Source: Motilibacter deserti
GTDB taxonomy: Bacteria > Actinomycetota > Actinomycetes > Motilibacterales > Motilibacteraceae
Assembly (NCBI RefSeq): GCF_011250635.1
Contig: NZ_JAANNP010000019.1
Location: 1 to 32,900, forward strand
Direction: 5' to 3'
DNA length: 32,900 bases
Part shown: positions 27,770 through 32,900 of the stretch, piece after piece
Position numbering within the stretch: the first letter of the stretch is position 1
Layout: the number at the start of each line of letters is the position of its first letter
The notes under the pieces: generated by a model
The model's input: the letters and a program-made list of their open reading frames with translations, nothing else
What the model was told of the DNA's origin: nothing
Database searches by the model: none
Translations under genes and position numbers: made by a program

Positions 27770-28849
27770 TCAGAGGCTGAGGCCGACGAGCACCGGCTCG
27801 GGGACGAGCTCGATCCCGAAGCGGGCGCGCACGCCGTCGCGCACCTCCCGCGCCAGGGCAGCCAGGTCGGCGGCGGCCGCGCCGCCGCGGTTGGTCAGGG
27901 CCAGCGTGTGCTTGGTCGAGAGCCGCGCGAGCCCCGTGCCGTAGCCCTTGCCGAAGCCGGCTTGCTCGATCAGCCAGGCGGCCGGCACCTTGACCAGCCC
28001 GTCCCCCGCCGGCCAGCGCGGCGCCTCTGCGGGCAGCGCAGCGGCGTCGTCCGGGGCCAGGACGGGGTTCGTGAAGAACGAGCCCGCGCTCCACGTGTCG
28101 GGGTCGTCGGCGTCGAGCACCATGCCCTTCGCCGCGCGCAGCGCGAGGACCGCCTCGCGCACGGCGGGCAGCGGCGCGCGCGCACCGGTCTCGATGCCGA
28201 GCGCGCGGGCCAGCTCGGCGTAGCGGACCGGGTCCGACATTGAGGCGGGGCGCAGGGCGTACTCGACCTCGAGGACGACGTAGCGGCCGGGCTCCTGCTT
28301 GAACCGGCTGGTGCGGTAGCCGAAGCCGCAGTCACCCACCGGGAAGGTGCGGACGCGGCGCTCGACACGGTCGTACGCACGGACCCGCTCGACGGTGGAG
28401 GAGACCTCCTGGCCGTACGCGCCGACGTTCTGAACGGGCGTCGCGCCAGCGGTGCCGGGAATCCCGGACAGGCACTCGATACCGGCGAGCGACTCCTCGA
28501 CCGCCCGGACGACGACCGCGTCCCAGTCCTCTCCCGCGGCGACGCGCAGCGTGGGGTAGCCGCAGCCGCAGTCGACCAGCTCGGTCCCGCTGGTGGCAAC
28601 GAGGACGACCGTGCCCGCGAAGCCCGCGTCGGCGACGAGCACGTTGCTGCCGCCGCCGAGGACGAGGAGCGGCTCACCGGCCTCGTCGCAGCTGCGTACG
28701 GCCTCGATCAGCTCGGCCTCGGAGCTCGCGCGGACCAGCCGCCGGGCGGGGCCGCCGACGCGGAGCGTGGTGAGCGCGGCGAGCGGCAGGTCCTGCCCGG
28801 CCGGGGCAGGGCCGGCCGCAGCGGGGGGCGCGAGGTCGGAGGAGGTCAC
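27770..28849 (-). CDS. murB: UDP-N-acetylmuramate dehydrogenase
   Basis: MurB reduces UDP-GlcNAc-enolpyruvate to UDP-MurNAc using FAD and NADPH, the second committed step of cytoplasmic peptidoglycan precursor synthesis. The 359-residue product has the FAD-binding LVLGGGSNVLV (residues 62-72), SGIPGTAGATPVQNVGAYGQE (128-148), GFGYRTSRFK (175-184) and AGSFFTNP with the catalytic serine S257. The FGYR segment and tail are of the E. coli-like type I. It starts at GTG 28849. It lies downstream of the HadA/HadB-like pair, 21 bp apart, so probably one transcript. Confidence 0.96.
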   Translation of the reverse strand: MTSSDLAPPAAAGPAPAGQDLPLAALTTLRVGGPARRLVRASSEAELIEAVRSCDEAGEPLLVLGGGSNVLVADAGFAGTVVLVATSGTELVDCGCGYPTLRVAAGEDWDAVVVRAVEESLAGIECLSGIPGTAGATPVQNVGAYGQEVSSTVERVRAYDRVERRVRTFPVGDCGFGYRTSRFKQEPGRYVVLEVEYALRPASMSDPVRYAELARALGIETGARAPLPAVREAVLALRAAKGMVLDADDPDTWSAGSFFTNPVLAPDDAAALPAEAPRWPAGDGLVKVPAAWLIEQAGFGKGYGTGLARLSTKHTLALTNRGGAAAADLAALAREVRDGVRARFGIELVPEPVLVGLSL

Positions 28850-28870
28850 GGACCGACGGTATGCGAACGG

Positions 28871-29296
28871 TCAGGCGAGCTGCAGGACGGCGCGGGCCTG
28901 GCCCAGCACCTTGACCCCGGCCGAGGTGGCCGTGAGCTCGACGCGGACGCGGCCGCCGTCGAGGACCTCGGTGACGCGGCCGGCAACGACGAGCTCGGCG
29001 ACGTCGGGGGCGGCGGGCACGACGACGGGCTTGGTGAAGCGGACGGAGTACTCCACGACCGCTCCGGGGTCGCCGGCCCAGTCGGTGAGCACGCGGGCGG
29101 CCTGCGCCATCGAGAGCATCCCGTGGGCGACGACGCCGGGCAGCCCGATCGCGAGGGCGGCCTGCTCGTCCCAGTGGATGGGGTTGAAGTCGCCGGAGGC
29201 GCCGGCGTAGCGGACCAGGTCGGCCCGGCCCAGGCGCACCGTGAGCGGCGGCAGCTCGTCACCGACGGCGACGTCGGCGGCGGGGCGGCGGCTCAC
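28871..29296 (-). CDS. MaoC-like dehydratase, HadB-type subunit
   Basis: A hotdog-fold protein resembling the catalytic subunit (HadB) of the 3-hydroxyacyl dehydratase that mycobacteria use in the FAS-II cycle. The hydratase motif is GDFNPIHWDEQAA with D36 and H41 as the catalytic pair, then GLPGVVAHGMLSMAQAARVL. At 141 residues it is a single hotdog domain. The GTG start overlaps the upstream HadA-like stop (GTGA), so the two are coupled, as for heterodimeric HadAB. The true substrate in a non-mycolate organism is unknown. Confidence 0.9.
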   Translation of the reverse strand: MSRRPAADVAVGDELPPLTVRLGRADLVRYAGASGDFNPIHWDEQAALAIGLPGVVAHGMLSMAQAARVLTDWAGDPGAVVEYSVRFTKPVVVPAAPDVAELVVAGRVTEVLDGGRVRVELTATSAGVKVLGQARAVLQLA

Positions 29297-29748
29297 GCGG
29301 CGGCCTCGGGAGCGCGCACCAGCAGCGAGGACCAGGCCGAGCCCAGCTCCTCGCCGTCCTCGGCGCGCAGGTCGACCCGGACCGAGATCAGCGCGTTGCC
29401 GCCGACCACGCGGACCGACTCGACGGTCGCGGCGCCGGTGACCCGGTCCCCAGCCTGCAGCGGGCGGGCCAGGGCGAAGCGCTGGTCGCCGTGGACGACG
29501 CGCTCGAGCCCGATGCCGAGCTCGGGGTCGGCGAGCAGCGGGGCGAGCCCGCGCCAGGCAACGAGGAAGGGGAAGGTCGGAGGGGCGACGACCTCCGGAT
29601 AGCCCAACGCCCGCGCTGCGTCGGGATCGACGTAGGCGGGCGTGGTGTCGCCGAGGGCCTCGGCCAGCTCCCGAAGCTTCTCCCGGCCGATCTCGTACGG
29701 CGCAGACGCCGGGTAGGAACGACCGGCGAGCGACGCGTCGAGCGGCAC
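29293..29748 (-). CDS. FAS1-like dehydratase, HadA-type subunit
   Basis: The 151-residue product resembles the non-catalytic, substrate-binding hotdog subunit HadA (UPF0336). It has GRSYPASAPYEIGREKLRELAEALGD, PEVVAPPTFPFLVAWRG, and VHGDQRFALARPLQAGDRVTG, as in mycobacterial HadA. It lacks the D-x4-H hydratase motif, which the downstream partner provides. The start is GTG 29748 with a weak ribosome-binding site. Its position between rpmG and the HadB-like gene is the usual actinobacterial arrangement. Confidence 0.9.
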   Translation of the reverse strand: MPLDASLAGRSYPASAPYEIGREKLRELAEALGDTTPAYVDPDAARALGYPEVVAPPTFPFLVAWRGLAPLLADPELGIGLERVVHGDQRFALARPLQAGDRVTGAATVESVRVVGGNALISVRVDLRAEDGEELGSAWSSLLVRAPEAAA

Positions 29749-29789
29749 GGCAGCGAGTCTTCGGAGAGCGGTAGCGCCGGACCCGAAGG

Positions 29790-29954
29790 TCAGCGGGTCT
29801 CGCGGTGCTCGGTGTGCGTCCGGCAGTTCGGGCAGAACTTCTTCAGCTCGAGCCGGTCGGGGTCGTTGCGGCGGTTCTTCTTGGTGATGTAGTTGCGGTG
29901 CTTGCAGACCGTGCAGGCCAGCGTGATCTTCGGACGTACGTCGGTGGCAGCCAC
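29790..29954 (-). CDS. rpmG: 50S ribosomal protein L33, zinc-binding form
   Basis: L33 lies near the E site of the large subunit. The 54-residue product reads [20 protein letters not shown] at its start and has zinc-ligand pairs C14/C17 and C41/C44, so it is the cysteine-containing form. Typical stretches [20 protein letters not shown] and the RETR-like end are present. The start is GTG 29954 with AAGGAAGG eight bases upstream. It sits directly downstream of tRNA-Met, as in many actinobacteria. Confidence 0.96.
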   Translation of the reverse strand: MAATDVRPKITLACTVCKHRNYITKKNRRNDPDRLELKKFCPNCRTHTEHRETR

Positions 29955-29994
29955 GGGTGCAGCCTTCCTTGAGCTACGGATGCGGGACGCGGGG

Positions 29995-30067
29995 TAGCGG
30001 TGACCGGACTTGAACCGGTGACACAGCGATTATGAGCCGCTTGCTCTGCCAACTGAGCTACACCGCC
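29995..30067 (-). tRNA. tRNA-Met (CAT)
   Basis: A 73-base cloverleaf: acceptor GGCGGTG pairs with CACCGCT (one G-U pair), discriminator A, D-arm with AGCTCAGTTGGCAGAGC, anticodon CAT (30032-30034 on the plus strand) in a CTCATAA loop, and T-arm GGTTCAAGTCC. The lack of an initiator-type C1-A72 mismatch indicates elongator tRNA. CCA is not encoded. Confidence 0.95.
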
Positions 30068-30072
30068 GCGAA

Positions 30073-30095
30073 TGCCTTCCCGTGCTGGGAAGGCA
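30073..30095 (-). other. 9-bp hairpin between the two tRNA genes
   Basis: TGCCTTCCC and GGGAAGGCA form a perfect 9-bp stem with a five-base loop in the 35-bp spacer between tRNA-Thr and tRNA-Met. It may be a processing signal in a shared tRNA precursor or a weak terminator; no U-tract follows. Confidence 0.5.
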
Positions 30096-30102
30096 CTTTC
30101 AG

Positions 30103-30175
30103 AGCCCCAATACGGAATCGAACCGTAGACCTTCTCCTTACCATGGAGACGCTCTGCCGACTGAGCTATTGGGGC
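30103..30175 (-). tRNA. tRNA-Thr (GGT)
   Basis: A 73-base cloverleaf: acceptor GCCCCAA pairs perfectly with TTGGGGC, discriminator T, D-arm AGCTCAGTCGGCAGAGC, anticodon stem TCTCC/GGAGA around an ATGGTAA loop with anticodon GGT (30140-30142 on the plus strand), and T-arm GGTTCGATTCC. CCA is not encoded. It is transcribed ahead of tRNA-Met and rpmG. Confidence 0.96.
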
Positions 30176-30187
30176 ACGCGAGGAACG

Positions 30188-30218
30188 AGGATACACAAGC
30201 CCCGGGCGGTTCGGCGAA
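30188..30218 (-). promoter_or_regulatory. candidate promoter of the tRNA-Thr/tRNA-Met/rpmG unit
   Basis: On the minus strand TATCCT (30188-30193) lies about 13 bases before tRNA-Thr, a plausible -10. The best -35 is TTCGCC (30213-30218), 19 bases away and part of a small GGTTC/GAACC palindrome. The -10 is convincing, the -35 weak. Confidence 0.35.
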
Positions 30219-30239
30219 CCGGTCGCCGGAGCTGGTGGC

Positions 30240-30269
30240 CCGGGCGGATGTTTCTCGGCTCCCGCCCGG
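30240..30269 (-). terminator. terminator-like hairpin after the membrane protein gene
   Basis: CCGGGCGG and CCGCCCGG form a perfect 8-bp stem with a 14-base loop, beginning 14 bases past the stop codon at 30283. No U-tract follows. Its location upstream of the tRNA promoter suits a terminator of the sigma-factor operon. Confidence 0.45.
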
Positions 30270-30282
30270 TCGTTCTCGCAGG

Positions 30283-31230
30283 TCAGGATACCCGGTCGCC
30301 GCCGCGGGCGGGGGTCGGGGACGGGCTCGCGGGAGCCGTCCCCGTCGGGGTGGGCGTCGGCGTGGCAGTCGGCGTGGGAGTCGGCTCCGGAGCCTCGCCG
30401 TCGATGCTCACAGTGGCGGTGTCCGAGCGCCTGGTGACGTCGCCGTCGCACCCACGCGCGCTGACCCATGCCCGGAGGCGGTGCTCACCGGGCTTCTTGA
30501 GCTCCAGCACGCCCTCGCTCACCCCTGCGGACGGGGCAAGGGTGCAGTCGTCGCTGATCGTGCGGGTGAGCACCCGGTCCGCCCCGTCGAGGATGGCCAC
30601 GCTGGCCACCGGGTCCGGGCCTCCGGACCACGTCACCCGCCAGGAGACGCTGGTCCCCGTGACGTCCACCGACAGCGTGACGGACAGGGCCTGCGGCCCC
30701 TGCGTCGCGGTGCTCGACGGCGTCGCGGTGGGCGACGCCGCAGGCGCCGTCGGGCTCGAGGTCGGCGAGGAGGGCGTGGGCACACCGCTCGGGCTCGCGG
30801 ACGCCTTGGGGCTCGTCCCGCTGTTGGGCAGGCCGGGCGTGGGCAGGGCCGGCGCGTCCGGGGCCTGCGTGCCCGCTGTGGCCGCAGGCTGCGTGCCCGT
30901 GACGGGAGCTGACGTCGTGGGCGACGGGGACGCGATCACCGGGGATGCCGTGACCAGGTGCCCGCCGGCGACGGTCTCCCCCGGCCCCGGCCCGCCCCTG
31001 TCCGCGACACCGAGCGCCCATCCGGCGAGCGCGGCGACGGGCACCATGGCGGCGGCGCAGGCCGCGAGCCGGCGCGAGGTCCGGTCGTGGCGTGCGCGGG
31101 TGAGCACGGCGGTGCTCAGCTCCTGGGCGTCGACGTAGCGCGGGCTCTCGTCGGCCAGGCGGCCGAGGCCGCGGCGAAGCACCTCATCGACACGCGGGTC
31201 GAACGCGTCGAACGGGTCGGGGCGGCTCAC
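30283..31230 (-). CDS. membrane protein with Pro/Thr/Ser-rich ectodomain, coupled to a sigma factor
   Basis: I do not recognise a named family. The 315-residue product has a charged cytoplasmic N-terminus (1-53), one membrane helix (about 55-77), a Pro/Ser/Thr/Ala-rich linker (80-180), a beta-rich compact segment (181-278) with two cysteines (C229, C261) that could form a disulfide, and a tail of PT repeats (280-300). The GTG start overlaps the sigma-factor stop (GTGA). Genes in this position often encode membrane regulators of ECF sigma factors, but the N-terminus has no zinc anti-sigma HxxxCxxC motif, so an anti-sigma role is only inferred. Confidence 0.75.
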   Translation of the reverse strand: MSRPDPFDAFDPRVDEVLRRGLGRLADESPRYVDAQELSTAVLTRARHDRTSRRLAACAAAMVPVAALAGWALGVADRGGPGPGETVAGGHLVTASPVIASPSPTTSAPVTGTQPAATAGTQAPDAPALPTPGLPNSGTSPKASASPSGVPTPSSPTSSPTAPAASPTATPSSTATQGPQALSVTLSVDVTGTSVSWRVTWSGGPDPVASVAILDGADRVLTRTISDDCTLAPSAGVSEGVLELKKPGEHRLRAWVSARGCDGDVTRRSDTATVSIDGEAPEPTPTPTATPTPTPTGTAPASPSPTPARGGDRVS

Positions 31231-31751
31231 GGCGCGCCTTTCTCGTGCGGGGTGGGAACGGGCGACGCCTCGTCGGCGACCATCGAGCGCAGCCGGGCCA
31301 TCGCGGCGGAGGCGGTGCTCTTCACGGTGCCCGGGGAGATCCCGAGCGCCTCGGCAATGTCCTTCTCGCTCATGTCCTCGTAGAACCGCAGGACGATGAC
31401 GGCCCGCTGGCGCCGGGGCAGGCTCGTGAGCAGGGTCCGGACGTACTCGCGCTCGTCGGCGGCGCCGTAGGGGTCGAGCAGCTCGACGTCGGGCAGCTCG
31501 GCCGTCGGCCGCTCGCCGTTCCACTTGCGCTGCCACCAGCGGGTGTAGACGCTGACCATGACCTTGCGGACGTACGCCTCGGCCGCGGCCTCGTCGCGCA
31601 GCGAGGACCAGCGCAGGTAGGTCTTGGTGAGGGCGGCCTGGAGCAGGTCCTCGGCCAGATGGCGGTCACCCGTGAGGAGGTACGCGGTCCGCAGCAGGGC
31701 CGCGGAACGCTCGCGCAGGAGGCGGTCGAACGCCTCGGGCGCGCTGTCCAT
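31227..31751 (-). CDS. SigE-family (ECF) RNA polymerase sigma factor
   Basis: An alternative sigma factor that would direct RNA polymerase to its own promoter set. The 174-residue product has region 2 at about residues 6-75 (AYLLTGDRHLAEDLLQAALTKTYLRW) and region 4 at about 108-157 with the helix-turn-helix MSEKDIAEALGISPGTVKSTASAAMARLR. The WQRKWNGERPT linker is typical of the Streptomyces SigE-type family. It starts at ATG 31751, five bases after GGGAGG, and overlaps the membrane protein gene by four bases. The signal it answers is unknown. Confidence 0.93.
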   Translation of the reverse strand: MDSAPEAFDRLLRERSAALLRTAYLLTGDRHLAEDLLQAALTKTYLRWSSLRDEAAAEAYVRKVMVSVYTRWWQRKWNGERPTAELPDVELLDPYGAADEREYVRTLLTSLPRRQRAVIVLRFYEDMSEKDIAEALGISPGTVKSTASAAMARLRSMVADEASPVPTPHEKGAP

Positions 31752-32050
31752 GCGCCTCCCGTCGCCGACCGCCGAATGTCCCCCGTCCACTGCCGCTCCG
31801 GATGCTGGACGCGGTCCCAGGGTAGGCGCAGGCAGGGCAGATCGGGGGGAAGCCCCCGGGACACGCCCTACCAAGGCGCCAGACAGTGCCTGCACGCCCG
31901 GAAGGAGACATAAGAAGGGCGCGGAGGTTCATCCCAGCCGGCGACGAGGTCGCGCGCAGTCTCGCGCGACGGCCGGTGGGGCGGCTGGCCCGACGGCCGG
32001 TAGGGCGACCCGTGGAGCAGCCCGTGGGGCAGCCCCGTGGACGGCCCGGG
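31752..32050. other. gene-free region upstream of the sigma factor gene
   Basis: About 300 bases between the sigma-factor start and the tRNA-Tyr terminator. It holds a run of short tandem repeats at its right end, listed separately. I could not pick a convincing promoter for the sigma gene. Frames that cross the repeats give Arg/Pro/Gly-rich products of no recognisable family. Confidence 0.65.
31967..32044. repeat. compound tandem repeats downstream of tRNA-Tyr
   Basis: Two copies of a 17-bp unit beginning CGACGGCCGGT (31967-31983 and 31991-32007, period 24, one mismatch) are followed by three 12-bp units sharing CCCGTGG (from 32009, 32021 and 32033). The array lies between the tRNA-Tyr terminator and the sigma gene. 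It has the look of a slippage-prone spacer. Confidence 0.7.
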
Positions 32051-32091
32051 AAAAGCACTGACGGCGCCCGGCCGAAGGGCCGGACGCCGTC
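32051..32091 (-). terminator. rho-independent terminator after tRNA-Tyr
   Basis: A 7-bp outer stem (GACGGCG / CGCCGTC), a C-A mismatch and a 6-bp inner stem with a four-base loop are followed on the minus strand by AGTGCTTTTC, a short U-run. It starts six bases past the tRNA-Tyr 3' end. It is the only stem-loop in the window with a U-tract of the classic kind. Confidence 0.8.
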
Positions 32092-32096
32092 CAAGG

Positions 32097-32178
32097 TGGC
32101 AGGTGAAGGATTCGAACCTTCGTAGGCAAAGCCGACGGATTTACAGTCCGCTCCCATTGGCCGCTCGGGCAACCTGCC
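32097..32178 (-). tRNA. tRNA-Tyr (GTA)
   Basis: An 82-base class II tRNA: acceptor GGCAGGT pairs with ACCTGCC, discriminator A, D-arm TGCCCGAGCGGCCAATGGGAG, anticodon loop with GTA in ACTGTAAA, a long variable arm (GTCGGCTTTGCCTAC region), and T-arm GGTTCGAATCC. CCA is not encoded. A TATTCT hexamer at 32221-32226 (complement) could be the -10 of its promoter, though no good -35 is seen. Confidence 0.96.
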
Positions 32179-32333
32179 GTGACCCGCCGTGCAGCCCAGG
32201 GCTCCTGGCGGGACTGCGGAAGAATAGCCGATCGCGGCGGGGCCCGGCGCCACCGGGAGGGTGGCCGCCCCGCGCGGGACCGGTCGCACGGCCCGTCCGC
32301 ACACCGGCACGTGAAGGAGAGGCAGCACACAAG

Positions 32334-32822
32334 ATGGCCGACTCGTCGTTCGACATCGTGAGCAAGGTGGACCGCCAGGAGGTGGACAACGCGCTCAACC
32401 AGACCGCGAAGGAGCTGTCCCAGCGCTTCGACTTCAAGGGCACCGGGGCCTCGATCGCCTGGTCCGGCGAGCGCATCGCGTTCAGCGCCGGCTCGGAGGA
32501 GCGGCTCAAGGCGGCCCTGGACGTCTTCAAGGAGAAGCTGATCAAGCGCGGCATCTCGCTCAAGGCGATCGACGCCGGGGAGCCGCAGGCGTCGGGCAAG
32601 GAGTACAAGCTCACCGCGGACCTCAAGCAGGGCATCGGGCAGGAGGACGCGAAGAAGCTGGGCAAGATCATCCGCGACGAGGGGCCCAAGGGCGTCAAGG
32701 CGCAGATCCAGGGCGAGGAGCTGCGGGTCAGCTCCAAGAGCCGGGACGACCTGCAGGAGGTCATCGCCCTGCTCAAGGGCAAGGACCTCGACATCGCCCT
32801 GCAGTTCGTGAACTACCGCTAG
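32334..32822 (+). CDS. YajQ family nucleotide-binding protein
   Basis: YajQ proteins are small cytoplasmic proteins with two ferredoxin-like folds; some bind cyclic di-GMP and affect transcription, others have unknown roles. The 162-residue product has the family start [20 protein letters not shown], the conserved RFDFKGT near residue 31, [44 protein letters not shown] and the ending [11 protein letters not shown]. Length matches the family. GAAGGAGA lies about 14 bases before the ATG, slightly far. It stands alone on the plus strand, divergent from tRNA-Tyr. Confidence 0.96.
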   Translation: MADSSFDIVSKVDRQEVDNALNQTAKELSQRFDFKGTGASIAWSGERIAFSAGSEERLKAALDVFKEKLIKRGISLKAIDAGEPQASGKEYKLTADLKQGIGQEDAKKLGKIIRDEGPKGVKAQIQGEELRVSSKSRDDLQEVIALLKGKDLDIALQFVNYR

Positions 32823-32837
32823 GCCGACGCCGCTGCG

Positions 32838-32881
32838 AGAGCCGGCACGGAGCCGGCACGGAGCCGGCACGGAGCCGGCCC
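32838..32881. repeat. 11-bp tandem repeat after the YajQ gene
   Basis: Four copies of GGAGCCGGCAC (first and last with one mismatch) run from 32838 to 32881, 16 bases past the stop codon. Each copy contains the self-complementary GCCGGC, so the RNA could form alternative small hairpins. The window ends 19 bases later, so what follows is not visible. Confidence 0.85.
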
Positions 32882-32900
32882 GGGCTGGCACAGCGGGCGG

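Noticed and set aside
31886-32125. Small plus-strand frame coding an Arg/Pro/Gly repeat peptide
   Set aside because: It is a translation of the tandem repeats and runs into the tRNA-Tyr gene; no ribosome-binding site or family resemblance.

Overview
This is a very GC-rich chromosomal segment from an actinomycete. The base composition, the many GTG/TTG starts, a 1171-residue RpoB and 1292-residue RpoC of actinobacterial type, a SigE-family ECF sigma factor, and the tRNA-Thr/tRNA-Met/rpmG/HadA-HadB-like/murB cluster all point there. The sequence alone does not fix the genus.

About the first 25 kb is the transcription/translation supercluster, entirely on the minus strand. In transcriptional order (right to left) it reads secE-nusG-rplK-rplA, rplJ-rplL, rpoB-rpoC, rpsL-rpsG-fusA-tuf, then the S10/spc series rpsJ-rplC-rplD-rplW-rplB-rpsS-rplV-rpsC-rplP-rpmC-rpsQ-rplN-rplX-rplE-rpsN-rpsH. 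rpsH runs off the left edge. The gene-free gaps (before secE, rplJ, rpoB, rpsL and rpsJ) hold recognisable -35/-10 pairs, and stem-loops follow rplA, rplL, rpoC and tuf, so the supercluster splits into five transcription units. Within the S10/spc block many genes overlap by 1-8 bases (ATGA, GTGA, TGATG, TAGTG), as expected for coupled translation of stoichiometric ribosomal proteins.

Right of a divergent promoter region, two plus-strand genes encode a class I PLP aminotransferase (AspC-like) and an adenosine deaminase-like hydrolase. They face the minus-strand murB gene across a 214-bp spacer that contains a 77-bp near-perfect palindrome. Beyond it on the minus strand lie a HadA/HadB-like dehydratase pair, rpmG (L33), tRNA-Met and tRNA-Thr, then a SigE-family sigma factor with a coupled membrane protein that has a Pro/Thr/Ser-rich extracellular part, and tRNA-Tyr with a U-tract terminator. 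The window ends with a plus-strand YajQ-family gene followed by an 11-bp tandem repeat.

No undescribed multi-gene system is evident; this is largely conserved core genome. The points most worth a second look are: an RpoB with Asn at the position of E. coli Ser531 plus other changes in the rifampicin region; the palindrome between the convergent genes, with DnaA-box-like sequences in both arms; an adenosine deaminase with no ATG/GTG/TTG start ahead of its metal-binding motif, apparently starting at a CTG overlapping the upstream stop; a large hairpin between rpoB and rpoC; a long acidic NusG extension; and several short tandem repeats in spacers.
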